From contig NC_079245.1 of assembly GCF_028009165.1 (NCBI RefSeq), forward strand, positions 3,286,001-3,350,000: a stretch of DNA of 64,000 bases. Direction: 5' to 3'. This DNA is from Akanthomyces muscarius (Eukaryota > Ascomycota > Sordariomycetes > Hypocreales > Cordycipitaceae). Position 1 is the stretch's first letter; the number at the start of each line of letters is the position of its first letter. Made by a program: the position numbers and the translations under genes. A model generated the notes under the pieces. The model saw only the letters and a list, made by a program, of their open reading frames with translations, was not told the origin of the DNA and did no database searches. Below are positions 47,230 through 59,887 of the stretch, in pieces.

Positions 47230-47427
47230 ATGGAGATGAGTACGGAACGCCAGATGTGCCCTAGGTGTCGGAAGCCAATGGTTCAGCGGAATTCAAGGCA
47301 AGGAGGGGTCGTCGAATGCAACGGTTTCAGCACGGAATGTAAAGAAGAGGGGGAGGGGGGCCCAGGTCTGTACCTGGCCGCGGACCTAAGGGTCCTCGAC
47401 GTAGAAGCGCTCGGGAATAGATGCTAG
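47230..47427 (+). CDS. Possible small zinc-ribbon-like protein
   Basis: A 65-codon frame starts MEMSTERQMCPRC and is open further upstream to 47140. The four cysteines at residues 10, 13, 30 and 37 lie in CPRCRKPMVQRNSRQGG...C...C, close to the topoisomerase-type zinc-ribbon pattern CPxC-x(16-17)-C-x(5-6)-C including the KPMV and R..G positions. No partner exon is evident and codon use is not strongly biased. It could be a real short gene, an exon, a decayed fragment, or chance. Nothing is known of its function. Confidence 0.25.
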   Translation: MEMSTERQMCPRCRKPMVQRNSRQGGVVECNGFSTECKEEGEGGPGLYLAADLRVLDVEALGNRC

Positions 47428-49082
47428 AACATTCAAAGAACATTTTCAAAGCTCGGGTATGACTCGGACAGTGCCCACGTAGCCCGTCGAAATTTTGACA
47501 ACGACAGGGATGATGGCTCCTCGTAAAACGGCTAGAGCACCGTCTTCCTGCCATCGCCCGTACGAATACACCGAGGGCCGCTTCTCGCTTGCATCTTTGT
47601 TCAATCAAATCCACGGGTCTGTGGGTTATGCACGGAGCACATGCAAGGAAGGCTGCCAATTTAAAGTTTGACAGGCTTCTACTCGAGAGTCTTTGTTCGC
47701 CACGAGCGGTGGTTGGTGGTGGTGGTGCTCTCTACACAGTGACAGGTTGAGCGTTCGCCACTCGATTGCGAAATCGACATGCCCCTGTCCGTTCTTTTTT
47801 CCATTTCCACAATTTTCTTCTTCCACCGCTCCTGCGCGCTCAGGTCAACATCTTGGACGATCCTTTGTTCGACCCGAGTTGCCGGGACTGCGGCCAATCT
47901 CGCACCTTGACAAGAGTCCATATTTTTTCTTCGTCGTCTATCCAGTGACATGCGTGCGCAGTGCATAAAAAAAGTAGCTTGCTTGCTAGTCTTATTTTTC
48001 GAGTCATTTTCCAGTGTCAGAGCACATTGTATTGCTGTCGCACGTGGTTGGTTCGAGGTGCGAATCCTATTCTTGTCAGTGGTGGCACGTTACATTCTGA
48101 GAACCAAGTGAAATGAGAGCAATTTCAATGCGCCAAGTGTTCACTATCAGGCAGTGGTATCAAGTACATGAGGCAAGTCTTGAGTGAAGTAAAGTTTTAA
48201 AAAATTGAACTAGAAAGATTTCTTCAAGAAAAAGGGGGTATCATGGTTCCCATCTCAAGTGCATTCACCCAACTAACCAACTAGCCAAGTATGCTTCGAG
48301 GAAACTGCGTACATTCAAATTGGTGCATGAAGATAGAAATAGAGCAAGTGTATGTGAAATAGACAGATATCCCCCTGTGGTGAATGCAATGCGTGAAAGA
48401 ATAAATGATGGTCATGTCTCGTAAAATAATTTTGGCCGACTTGGGAATACATCCCGTGGACTACCTGTTGGTGGCACTGTCGTGCATCTGTCCATGTATA
48501 GCAAACTGATGGCCATAGCATAGCCTTGTTGACCGGCTGTCCCAAGGTTCCCTTTCCGGTTCGGATGTTCAAATCGGTAGTTGCAACGACCTCCGGAAAG
48601 CTTCTGCACCAAAGACATATCCCTGTCTTGGCTGTCTTGGTTGCCATGTATCGTCATCCTTGGCAGCGTGGGGGTGCCTCGTGGTGTGATGTGCAGCCTG
48701 CAAGTCTCAGTCGCTGAGAGTTCACAGGCGCATAGCAAGCGAAGTCATGGTTCGAGGGAGAAAAGGAGCAAGTGCGCCAGCCTTGTATCGCTTTGCGCTA
48801 CCTGTTCCACTCGCAGAGTGGCCATCGTGGGGGTCTCTTGCTTCCTCCTGCGTCGTTGCATTGTCTCGAGCACTGGCGAGCGCAACGTTGCGATCCAAAG
48901 CCAAACGCCCAAGAGTCGAATGGATGAGCAAAGATAATGTTGGGAGGAAATATGTAAAATGATGCAAGGGAATAAATCGCCTGGTTTTTTTGGTGCATGC
49001 GTGCCGGGTCTCTTTTGGAGTGGCACCCTCGGGCGGGCTGGTGGCGTTGTCCGCCGTCAGTGTAACGAGCAGGGCGCACTTC

Positions 49083-49550
49083 TTAGGCGTTGGTCTTGTC
49101 CCAGAAACGGGCGCGAGCAGCGGCGGCAGCTTTATTTCCGGTGAAACGGTGCTGGAAGTAGTTGAAGACGGAGAACTCCTCGCGGGTCATGACATAGTCG
49201 TCAGGCTTGGCCTGGATCTTGCTCCAGATGTGCGCGATTGCTTGGTCGAGAATCTTGCCGACGGTAGGGTCCGAAGCGCCAGCAGGGCTCTCGCGGGCAA
49301 TCTCGAGCGCCTGGGAGACGTCCGACATGGCGGGCTGTGAGGAACCCATCTTCAGAGCAAATGTAGGGCTGGTGCTAGGGACGCCGGCAACGAGGGAGTC
49401 AGGGTCGGGCAGACGGTGAGGCATGTTGGTGACGTCGTCGGTGGAAGAAGGAAAGGTGGAAGAGGCGTCGATGTTATGGAAGGAAGTGAATAGGCTCTGA
49501 GGTGAACAGGTGAGAGACTGATGAGCTTCAGGAGGAGTAATGGTCAACAT
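49083..49550 (-). CDS. Small conserved-looking protein of unknown function
   Basis: A single exon codes for 155 residues. The first 70 are polar and Ser/Thr/Pro-rich and probably disordered; an alternative start at residue 43 (MPHRLPDPDS) is possible. The C-terminal half looks folded and helical: QALEIARESPAGASDPTVGK, then ILDQAIAHIWSKIQAKPDDY, VMTREEFSVFNYFQHRFTGN and KAAAAARARFWDKTNA. Aromatic and charged residues alternate as in a helical bundle. It resembles an uncharacterised short protein found in other ascomycetes (recalled, not checked); no catalytic motif, signal peptide or membrane segment is visible. No function is proposed. The coding stretch stands alone between two large non-coding regions. 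Confidence 0.7.
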   Translation of the reverse strand: MLTITPPEAHQSLTCSPQSLFTSFHNIDASSTFPSSTDDVTNMPHRLPDPDSLVAGVPSTSPTFALKMGSSQPAMSDVSQALEIARESPAGASDPTVGKILDQAIAHIWSKIQAKPDDYVMTREEFSVFNYFQHRFTGNKAAAAARARFWDKTNA

Positions 49551-52500
49551 AGGATTTTAAGATTGGGAAAGCAGCGAGGGCATGTACTATTATATGTGTA
49601 GCTTGCAGACAGCTTGCAGCGGGCTCAGAAGTGTGATGGAGGAGGGAGTGTAGGCAAGATTGTGGGTGTGGGTGTGTCGGGTGGACTGGAGGGGCGTGAG
49701 GGTGTATGGACAGAGGCGGTTCCTGAAGTAGTCAACTTGTACTGGTAGTGCTCACAGTACTTGGAGTACCTCTGGTACTTGAGTGCCGCTAGAATTTGGG
49801 CGACGGAGAGCAAGGGGACCCGCGGGGCGGCCTGGGTGTGGAGAGGGTGTGAGGAAGGTTTGTGAGTTCGGGCGGAGTGCAAGCCTGGGACTAGCTCTCT
49901 GTTCTGCAAAAGCAACTAGAGACCGAAAGTTGGTTTCCAGCGATCAAACTGTGGGTGCGAGGCCAAGGCAGGTGGCAGTCAGAATTCAGGGGATCCTCTG
50001 CACCTCTGAATGGTGGGGGCAAGACTGCTGCTCGGCGCGAGTGTGTGCTGGTAGAGTCGTATCGCTGTCGCACTTGCTTTGCTGGCAAGCCTTGTAATTA
50101 ACTAGTTGTAATGACTAGCCCTGTTTTGTGCTCTTGTCAGATAATCCGGCTCACTCAAGGATGGTGGCGTGTAGGTGGGCGCAAATGTGATACAAGATGG
50201 TCGCAGGGAGGCCCAGGTTGAGATGCAAGTCCTGGGGTATGACGAGATGGTTCTGCCCGTGGCTTGCGGACTTGCAATGTGTGGTTGTGCTAGTTCAACA
50301 GCGAGTGGTGGTGGTGGCTCTTGTGAAGAGGCTCTGAAGCGTTCGCGTTGGGCGCACCGGAGGCTTCTCAGAGTGGTACGTGTGCGTTTTTTAATGAGCG
50401 GGATGATGACGAGGCGCAAAATGCGTTAACGGCTGAAATGATAATAGTAATACGTGTCAGACTCTAGATACTGTAGAGCTGTCTCTCATATTGGGTCGAA
50501 GCAAGAGCAGGCATATATATGGACATGAATATACAGAGTTTCGCCAGGATAGCAGGTCGAGCCTTCCGCCTGATGCAACTCTAATTTCACGAGAATGCTT
50601 ATTCGTAAATTTAAAAATCGTCGGAAAATGCTGGCGCAGCCTGTTGCTGTTGTCGAGAAAAAGTCTAACGGCCGCGCCAAAGTAAGACGATGCTGGGGGC
50701 CAGCCTGCCAACAGCGACCCAGTCATCGTCGGTGGGAGCAGAGCGAGGGAGAATGGCAAATACGCTTTTCTTCTTGCGCGCGTTGTTGGCCACATGGTCA
50801 CTCCATATGTGTGCCAACTGACTAGCTGCCGTATAAGCAATCCACGAATCAGGACGCTGCATTTTCGTGCTAGCCCCTGCTTTCGAAAGTTTGCTTTTCT
50901 ATTATTTGCCTTCTCGGCCAAAACATGCTTTGGTGCTAGTCAGAAGAAATGCCTGGCCAAACGCTAAAACCACCGCAATCCCAACAGCCAAAAGCTTATT
51001 GCGGGCGGCGGCGGCCACAGGAAAAGAGCGGCGCCAGCGGAGCACCTGGGATCCGAAGAAGCTTGTCACTCTGAGACCTTGTCTCTTCACTTCTGGGCGT
51101 TATTGCGGTACGTATGCCGGCTTGCCGCCCGCCACGTCCCAGCCGCATCATCCTCATGTCTGACTTGTCTTAGCTCTCTCTCTCTCTTCCGTGAAACCCG
51201 TCGGGGAACTCAGTGGCCACCAAATTTGAGCAAAGTGCGCCTGCTACTAAAAGAAGTAGCCACACTGTTACGTGCGTAAACAAGGCTCTGGTCAGTACTC
51301 AATAGCATTGATGATATAGAATATAAGCAAACAACATGGAATAGAGTTCGCCTGCGCATCACTAGACGCTGTTTCCCATGTTTTGGGATGCCCTTCTGTT
51401 ATACATGGCCCTTGCCGAGAAGCGCGCCATACCTGCCAAGCTCCGCCAAAGTACAAAGAGTCGAGCGTGCATGATACAATCTAGAGCGCATAAGAATGCA
51501 ACAGCAATCAATACAGGGGAAAGCTTGCCTTATTAGATGGGCTCGGTGAAGGCTCGCGACTCCACACATGGCTTGTACTTGGACGTAAATGAATCATACT
51601 CGGCGCCTGCCTGTGGAAAGGAGCGTTTGACATGCGGGCGCACATCTTAAAAAAGAAACGTTACTCAGCAGTCGCGGCATTGACAGCGAGCAAGATTCCA
51701 CAACATACTTCCTCCAGTGCGGGCTTTGAGCCGAAGCGACGGTAATTACTCAGGTTGCTGAAACTAGAGACGAAGGTTTTCTTGGTAAATCTAAAATTAC
51801 AGTTGGTGCTGATGAGGCGAAGCTCGAAATGTCGGCGTGGTGCTCGTCACCAAAAGCTAGAACCCCCACGCAGAAGTAAGCTACTGAGTTGTGAGCTCGG
51901 CTCAGGGAGCAGCTCCCCAATGAGATAATCGCCGTGCCGGATTTGGCTTCTGACGGAGAATCCCCGAGGCTCGCCCCTTTGTTCATCCAACACAAGCAAA
52001 CTACAAAGGGCAGGATACCCAAATTTCAGAGTTTCTGTGCTGGGTAACAAGCCCACTGGGAGGGAGCAAGAACCAGAGCTGGGGGACGGGTGGGCAAGCA
52101 AGGCCGGTCCAGCGAGGTCTGGATCGAGGCTAGAAGTGTTCTTTGCAAGCTTCCATAAGTCTTCTATTTTACTGTGGCCCCTCCCATCCTCCAGCCTTAG
52201 CCCTGGTCATATACCTAATAATACAAGACGCTGGCAACTGTCAAAACTCATTAAAACGGCACCGGCTTAGCCGGCTCCTCCAGGCCGAAACGTAACAGAA
52301 GGCACGGCTGGCCATTGCATCCACACAGCTTTCTTCTTTGTCTCCATCTTGCTTTCATTAACCCACAAAGTCCAGATAATCTGTGCCCACGCACGGTACA
52401 CCAGTGCTACTCACTGGGCGAAGCCCTTTACTGTGACCCAAATCCGAAGCGCTTCGGAGGACACGGCTGCCCGCAGGAGTCGTGGGCACTCTTACACAAG

Positions 52501-53750
52501 AGCATCCTTCGGTGCGACTTGCCTACACACTGCGTTATTTTCTCTCCCACCACCAGCAAAACCCTGACGCCCTGACTCTTTCAAGAGTGGCCACACACAC
52601 CCAGGGGAAATTGTGATAAGCGGTGCAGTTCCGATACAGTGGTCCGCCGCATCGGTTTCTGTTCCAGGCTCGAATCTTCATCCTGTGGTTTGTCTCGACT
52701 ACTTTGAACCAAGTCGACGTGACAATTGCCCTCATGGAAGAAACAGTCATCTCTCCTTGGAGCCTTGCAAAATGCCAAGTTGGTTACAAGGCATTAGAAC
52801 TTGGTGATTGCTACTAGAAACAATGTTTTGTTGTAACAGACTAGTCGATCCATGTCAAACCCCGACTGTAGACCTTCACAGCTTTTAAAGACGGAGGACG
52901 ACATAGAGGCCACAATCTCGCCTATCTGCAGCATCAGCCTCCACTGGCAGAACTCTGCCCCATTAGATGAAATTTTTTCAATTCTTTCTTGAATCGTGCA
53001 TGTTACGTTTTCTTACCGACAACTCTGGTTCCTGATCGGCTCCATCCCGTGCGAGCGGCACGAGTCCCAGCCGCCTGGGTCATTTCCAACGGCCGAATGT
53101 ATGGCCAAACCGCCTAGGCTCGGAAGGGATTTGGTGTTGGAGCCCCTCCACTCTCTTCCCCTTCCTGTGAGCCCGACTCGGTGGTGAAAAGCCCTTTGCC
53201 TCCGGCCGGCCCAGAGGGCGCGCCATAAATTTTTAAACTTTACGCTTGACCCGCTTCCTCTTTGTCAAAGGAAGCCAGTTGGTCAGGCTTTCGTGGTACG
53301 GATACTCTCCGTTCATTCAAGAGGGCAGGAAAAAAGGTTCTGACATTGTCCCTGACGAAATATTGCGGACCGGATGCAGGTGCCTGACTTGTGCGGTGAC
53401 TGGCGCTTCTAGAAGATGGTGTCTCCAAGATACGGGCCTGTGACGGCAGCCAAGACAGATTCTACATCTGCCCCCCGCGGCTCGGCGGCCGCCGCATCTA
53501 TCTAGCAGCGTCGTCTCAATTTTCCCCTGCACTTGCTGGGGGGGTGGACGTGGACTGCAGAGGGGCAGTGACATGCATGTCCGCGTCTCGCCACAATGCC
53601 CAACGGGGATGGATAACGGCGCTGCAATCTAAGTACACTTCGCATTCGACGGCAGGTACTCCATACATGCAGCATGTCACCAGAGAGGGCTTGCGATGAC
53701 ATGCAGGCTAATCACAAATGTCATCTGGCGTATGGGGTAAATGCCACTCA

Positions 53751-53790
53751 GCATTTAGTCGCATTTGGTCGCATTTAGTCGCATTTAGTG
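53751..53790. repeat. Four 10-bp tandem units of GCATTTAGTC
   Basis: Four head-to-tail copies of GCATTTAGTC, with one G/A change in the second and a final G in the fourth, lie exactly one helical turn apart. They could be a cluster of protein-binding sites or a minisatellite. Confidence 0.9.
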
Positions 53791-55870
53791 ACATTCACAG
53801 ATTCATCTGCTTGGCACTAGAGTTGACCCCGTACTTGCAGAAACGATGAATCAGTTCCCCAATAGCTTGATTCTGTTGCGGAGCCTCCAACCATCTTTTC
53901 TGTTTCGCTCAGAGACAAAGCTCCCCTTCAAGGTACGGGACACATGTGCCCACTCATCTCAGTCACTCCCACACCGTTACTGGGCCGCTGGGATATCTCT
54001 TCGCCGCCTTGACCCCTTCGGAACGCCATGCTCCCGATGCAGGGCTATGGAGTGCCGATCAAGTTTTCTCAGATGCTCGCCTTTGATTCCCTTCCTGAGG
54101 ATCGAGACTAGGTTTTTTTTACTTGTTTTATCCCTCTTTTACTTAATTTGCTTCGCAACCATCCGCCATCTGGTCGATCACATTATCTAACAACTACATA
54201 CAGACCACGGCTAGTATTGCGGCAAATCGAGCTGAGACATGTCATTGTGGCTTCGGCCGTGGCACTCACTAGCTGCCAGTCTTTTTTTTCGATTGTGTTC
54301 AGTTTACGGCATGTTCCGTACCTGCGACCAGGCTGCTGATTTGAAGATACCCTCTCGCAATCTCGTTCTCTGCCCAAGACCAGCAAACAGTACTTCTTTT
54401 GGCACAGAACCGAATCAGCTAAACGATGGAAGATGCGCTCGCGACTCGTACTAACTGGCGCTACAATGCAATACGCGTGTCTTTCCTCTTGATATGGAGC
54501 CAAGTCGATCTATGAGCGCCAAACGGTCACCCACCATCCGCCTTGGTAGCGTGGGGTCCTTTTGTCCTGCCTTTTGCATCTCCGGCAATTTTTCGCCCCC
54601 GTGTCAGCAGTGACATACAGTAACGTAGCCCTCCAAACTTTGTAGCATCACCATTCTCCCACCGTCAGGAGTCGAGTACGAGCTACCCAACCATTTAGCA
54701 CAAGCCCTACCGCTAGGGCGCTGGCTGGCAAGTACGTCCCTGGCGGCTTGGCCCAAACCGGGCCAATGCCCGCGCCTTTCATTGTTCGGCCAAGAGCAGG
54801 CCCCCCTTGTAAACTTTAAATCTTTAGCGGCTGTCATCTTTGGTGTGCTAAATCATTGAGACTGTCCTCTATTATTCCACCACCCTTTTCTTCTTCCTCG
54901 GCAAAGTTCCATAACTAGACAACACATGCGGGCACTTGACTCAACCCAAGACTCGCGGACGCTGGTTTCAGAGCCATAAGCGACGAGCCGACGCCCGGTT
55001 AATGAATTCCGGCACGATGCATGGGAAACGAAAAGAATTGGCAACGGCCCGCGTGAAGCCGAGTGGCGATCGTCTGTTGTGACCCCTGTCCGCACGGATG
55101 ATTTGGGGTACAAGGCTGCGGACCATTGGCTGAATCTCGAGCCCAAGTGGTGCGACTAAGCTGCATCAATGCTGCAGATGCAGATATTGCCTGTTTATCA
55201 TGCGGAACTGGTCAAGACCAAGCCAAATGTGGAACGACTATTTCTCGTTTGCTTCACTTACAGACAAAAAAGCATAAACAGCATCACAGTGATAAAAAGA
55301 CACGTATATGTTTCGGGGCATGTCAACACGTGCGCGTATATTGAGTGATTTGCACATGGTTGGCACATGGCAAACAATAGCGACTAATTCGTGATTAATT
55401 TATGCCACAATGTTGGCTCCATGCCCGCCCTCCCCTCCCTCAGCCCGCCTCAAATGGACCAAGTTCATGAGCTAGCACCAGTCCTGGAATAGGAGGCCCC
55501 TGCCTGCTAGTTGGTCTAGCTGCCATTACTCCGTACATCGTGGAGACTTTGCGCCTGTCCCCCTCCCGGTCCAGAGTAGAGATTCTTGACGGGTCAGCCA
55601 TGGGCGCCCCTCCGTACCGTCTCATAGCGTCAAGCAGCTCAGGAAACCATTGGCTCTCGCGTGACGCCAACGCCCAAGACGGCTACGTGCAGGCGCGCAA
55701 CTTGCAGTAGGGGCACGTCCCATGTTGGCCCGATGTTCGTCGAGCATCTGGCCAGTGCATTAGCGTATGGTTGGTGGTTCATCTAGGTCTTGCGCCAAAC
55801 GCTCGGCTTTTCGGATTCCTGGTGGACTGGGGCGTGTTGTAACGATCCATTTACTGCCGTAAAGAGATTT

Positions 55871-55900
55871 GGGCGTACCTGGGCGTACCTGGGCGTATCT
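55871..55900. repeat. Three 10-bp tandem units of GGGCGTACCT
   Basis: Two identical copies and one with a C-to-T change follow head to tail. Like the repeat at 53751 the unit length is 10 bp, but the sequence is unrelated. Confidence 0.85.
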
Positions 55901-58031
55901 ACTGGTATTTACTCTCCTTCCTTTTTTGTTATTCGCTTTTGTGTGTTGATTTTCTTTTTCCACGTAAAGGCCCTGTTATCGGACGAAATCAGTCATCCAA
56001 GGAACCCCTGCACGCCAGTGGCTAGGCCGGCAGGCAAGTGGCCGAGGCTGCATCACAATTGCGCCCGTGTGTCCATGGAAACTCTGTAGACGAGAGAGCT
56101 TCTGAGAGGCTGGGCTAAGTTTCACGGCCCGCTTGCCAATTGGGATCAGCGTACTTGGTATCGTTGCAGACCAGTTGGGAGGGAAGCTTTGGCTTTTCCA
56201 GTTGCCACTTACAATGAGGAACCATACATGCAAGGATCACGCCCCTCGGCACAAGGAATCTCGTCCCCACGGCGCTGCATTCCGATTATGGAGCAGGCTA
56301 TCCAAGAAAGAAAGATCTCGGCAAGTCGTTTTTTTTCTTTTTCCTGACCGAGTTGACGAAGCTAGACCCTTGGGGCTCGTGCTCTCAATGCGACGGGGTG
56401 ACGTCCAAGTTGGTTGGCTATCCAGAGTTTCAGTTGCTGATGGACGTTAGCTACCATTCGCCGGGTGAGCCCCATTGCGGCATATCTATTGTCCCTGTCC
56501 AGCGCCTTGTTGTCTACTACTAAACCGTCAGTAGCAGAATCTAGCTGTCAGAATTGAAAAGCACACAAAGCTACCTCAAGGCCGTGCTCCAGCCCGCAAC
56601 CGAACCGTGCCAAGCGTTCGTAAAAGGTTCATGCGGCCCCGATCACTGCCGTCCATCACTTCCCATTGCTCGCAATCGTTCTGCAGTGCTTCTCGAAAGA
56701 TTCGCTCCCCCACTGTATATGGTGGCTCTCTCTCCTCTTTTACCAGTAGAAACTGAATCCTCAAGGAACATCATTCACAGGCCGAGCTGCCGAGGGTTCC
56801 TTGTGCACAAGGGACAGAAATTTCCTCTCCGTCCTAGCTGAGCCTGAGGCTGACACAACCAGGAGTGTTGTATTTTCGTATTTCGTAATTTCAAGCGCGT
56901 TGGTGATGTGACACACCAAAACACGCAATCTGATTAGGTCGCTGGAGCTTCGACTCCTTTCCCGAGAAATCGGTGCCAAGCAACCAAGCTACTGGTAAGC
57001 AACTGAGCGTGTATGACGCCCGCTGCCAGGCACCGTCCCAGCGATTCCGTAGTAGCGTCCTCCTCTTGTGACTTTTTTGCGCCTCGCCAGGCGCCCCAGC
57101 TGGCAGGCTAGTATCCACAAAGTCCAAACTCTATTTCGCTGGTACGCCAAAGTACCCTTTGAGGTTTCGAGACAAAGCCCGCTTCCAACACAGTTCTTGA
57201 GCGACAAAACTTTCTTTTGGCCCTCCTATTCTTCCGTTTGAGATACCGGTCCTGCGTCCCACTAACGCGTTTCGCCTCAAGTTCACGGAAGCAGCTACCG
57301 GGCGAATTGCACGAATCAGGAAACAGCTCCCGTTGAGCTAGCAGGCCTCACCAGAGAACCGGACGGAGTTTAGATCCCTATGGTGACGAATGCATTCTAA
57401 GTATAATCGCCACGAACGCCGGCCGGCAGGGGGCCTGCAACCTTTGTCGCACTAAGATACAAACCTGCTCAATCGTCCGTGGGTAAAAACTGAGGCTTCC
57501 GTCGCTAGTTCGGGCGTCTACCGAGACACGATCGGCATGAAGTGACTCTTTTCCCACGAGCACTTCTTCTGTAATTTCCTCGAAGAGAGCCCCCCCCGCC
57601 CGAACCGTTTAACTTTCAACTTGCGTCTGCTCACGTCTCAGCCGCTGCCCAATTCGGCCAAGTGGCGTCCTGTCAAATCTTCCTTTGACCGGGGTCGATG
57701 CCGAGAAATCTCGAGCATGTGTTGGAATTTGGGCTGCTTAGTCTGACTGATATCTTGACCCTGCCTAGCTGGCTTATTTTTGTCACATATCTGATTTGAA
57801 GCAATTTTCTTAGGCCCCTAGAGAACGGATTCGCTGGCACAGCCGGCCTGCCTCCACGAGTCGCAAAATAGACTTTCTGCAGACAAGTCAGTTCGCAAGA
57901 CAGTCCCCCCCTCGCTTACCAGACGTGCACAACAAGGAGATATACCCCGGTTCGAGTATGCATTCTCTCTTCCTCACCGCGTGTCCGCCGTGGTGGTAGA
58001 AATGCTTGTTCAAGCCGTTCATCCCTTATTA

Positions 58032-58052
58032 TTTCACTGTTTCAAAGTGAAA
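58032..58052. repeat. Short inverted repeat (hairpin)
   Basis: TTTCACT and AGTGAAA are separated by 7 nt and can form a 7-bp stem. No terminator role can be claimed for a fungal Pol II context, and the surrounding desert has no gene. Confidence 0.5.
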
Positions 58053-59863
58053 CGATGATGGAGCACAGTTTCTAAAGTTTGCGATATCCGGTGCGTGTCA
58101 GTTCTTGGCGATTGACAGAATGCAATTGCCGATGTACAGGGTTCCGAACCGCGGAATGCTGCCCGCGATGGCCTCGAAGTGAAGGGGCAAAAAAGTTGGA
58201 TTAAAAAAACAATTCTTCGAAACTAGTATCTACAAGGATCTGCTCCGATTCAGTGACAAGAGTTTGCAATCAAGTCATTGTCAACGTAGGCAACCACTTA
58301 CTGCTGACTCAACTCGACTCTTCAAGTAACTACTTGACGCAGCTGCTATTCTTCGCCAACGTCGACGCTCGTGTTCAGGCCGCGCTACCTGCCACCACAA
58401 GTCTGAACGTCATAAAACTCGTATTTGATACTGCAGGAAAAGTGCCAAGGCTCTTGAGGATACCAAACCCTGTTTCGATTTCTATTCGATCGGGCTGAGT
58501 AAGGCTTGTATTGCTAAATTTGGATTTTGGAGGGCCGAATTTGCGGGAGTGAGATGCCAGCGACTGTACTGTCCGGACCTGCTGCTTTACCACAAGCACC
58601 AAATTGCATAGAAGCTAGAGCCAACCGCGGGCATACCAGGACGCGGAATAGGCTCTCGGCCTGCGTCAAAAGCTTGTCACTTGCTCATGTCTCAACACAT
58701 CAATTTTATACGAAAAAGCTTCTTATTTGGTCCTACTATTACCGCCTTAACAATCCTGCTATTATGATAATCTGCCAGAGACAATCCCGTTCTGAGCTGG
58801 GCTCTACAGTGTTCAGCTGACAGGGTGGCATTAGCAAGCATAACGGGGCCAAGAAGCAGCAAACTCTATATCACGGCACAGCCCAACTCTAGATCACGCT
58901 ACACGCATCTCTCAGCAACAAAGTTGCTTCTGCCTCGACCGTGTTCACGATTACGTCAAGGTGTTGGTAGCCTGTTGGTATTGGGGGCCACCGCCGCGTC
59001 ACGGCAACGGTGACCATCATCCTCTCCGCCATAATAAATAAGCTTTTGCCGTGTTCCTCCGGTGGTGCTGGGCGGCTGTCTGTGATCACCAACAACCACC
59101 GTTATTAGCCCAGACCTCAACCTCGTGACCAGGCTTGGCGACGGAAACTCTCTGGGCTGTGGCTAGCTTACTAAAAGGAGGCATGGAGGGTTTGGAGAGC
59201 TACGTTTGTTCATTTCTTTCTTTTTTTGTGGATGAGGAGGGCGACAAAAGCAATCCAGCCAAAACCAAAACAATAGTGCAAAAGATGGGTGGATGATGTA
59301 ACCGTTGCAACGGCGAGCCTCACTGTTCAAGAAAAGTCTAGCGGTGTCGCGCTCGTTTCAGCCAGCAGCCTCACGCTAACAAAGGTAAAAGAGTCAGCGT
59401 CTCTGCCGCCCAATCAACCCGCTTCGCCAAGGGGAAGGGGACAGCTAGAAGTTAAATCCTGGGAGCGTGTAAGCCACTGTAATCCGGCATTTCCTTATTT
59501 TAGGAAATACTGTCTTAATAAAACAGGAGGATATGCCGTTGGCCTCTCATTTGCCTGTCCGGGCAGGTGAGCCGCTTCCATCGGCGGCGTGTGAGTAGGT
59601 GGCGCCGCAAAACTTTACTGGACTGAGCCCCGGGCCGCCACAGACCCCTATGCCTTCTTGTTCGGGAGGGCGAGGTGTAATGGATCCCCTGCTCTAGGTG
59701 GTTTTGCAACGAGGGAGTGGCTTGCGTCGTCGTCATCGCGGTGACGGGCGCAGGGCCAGCCAACCACTATCCAGCCGTCCCGTCGAGAAGGGAAATTCGT
59801 ACTCAGTACGACACGACGCTCAAGGTTTACGTGGGGGCGTTGCTTTGTTTTAGTTGTCCCAGG

Positions 59864-59887
59864 GGCTGGCTGGCTGGCTGGCTGGCT
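59864..59887. repeat. GGCT tetranucleotide microsatellite
   Basis: Six tandem GGCT units lie in non-coding DNA. Probably length-variable. Confidence 0.85.

Larger units (their letters stand above)
46993..49082. other. Stretch between GNAT and small protein gene, with a zinc-ribbon-like ORF
   Basis: A GA repeat lies just past the GNAT gene. A 65-codon frame at 47230-47427 has a four-cysteine pattern and is listed separately. The rest is AT-rich with no supported gene. Confidence 0.45.
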
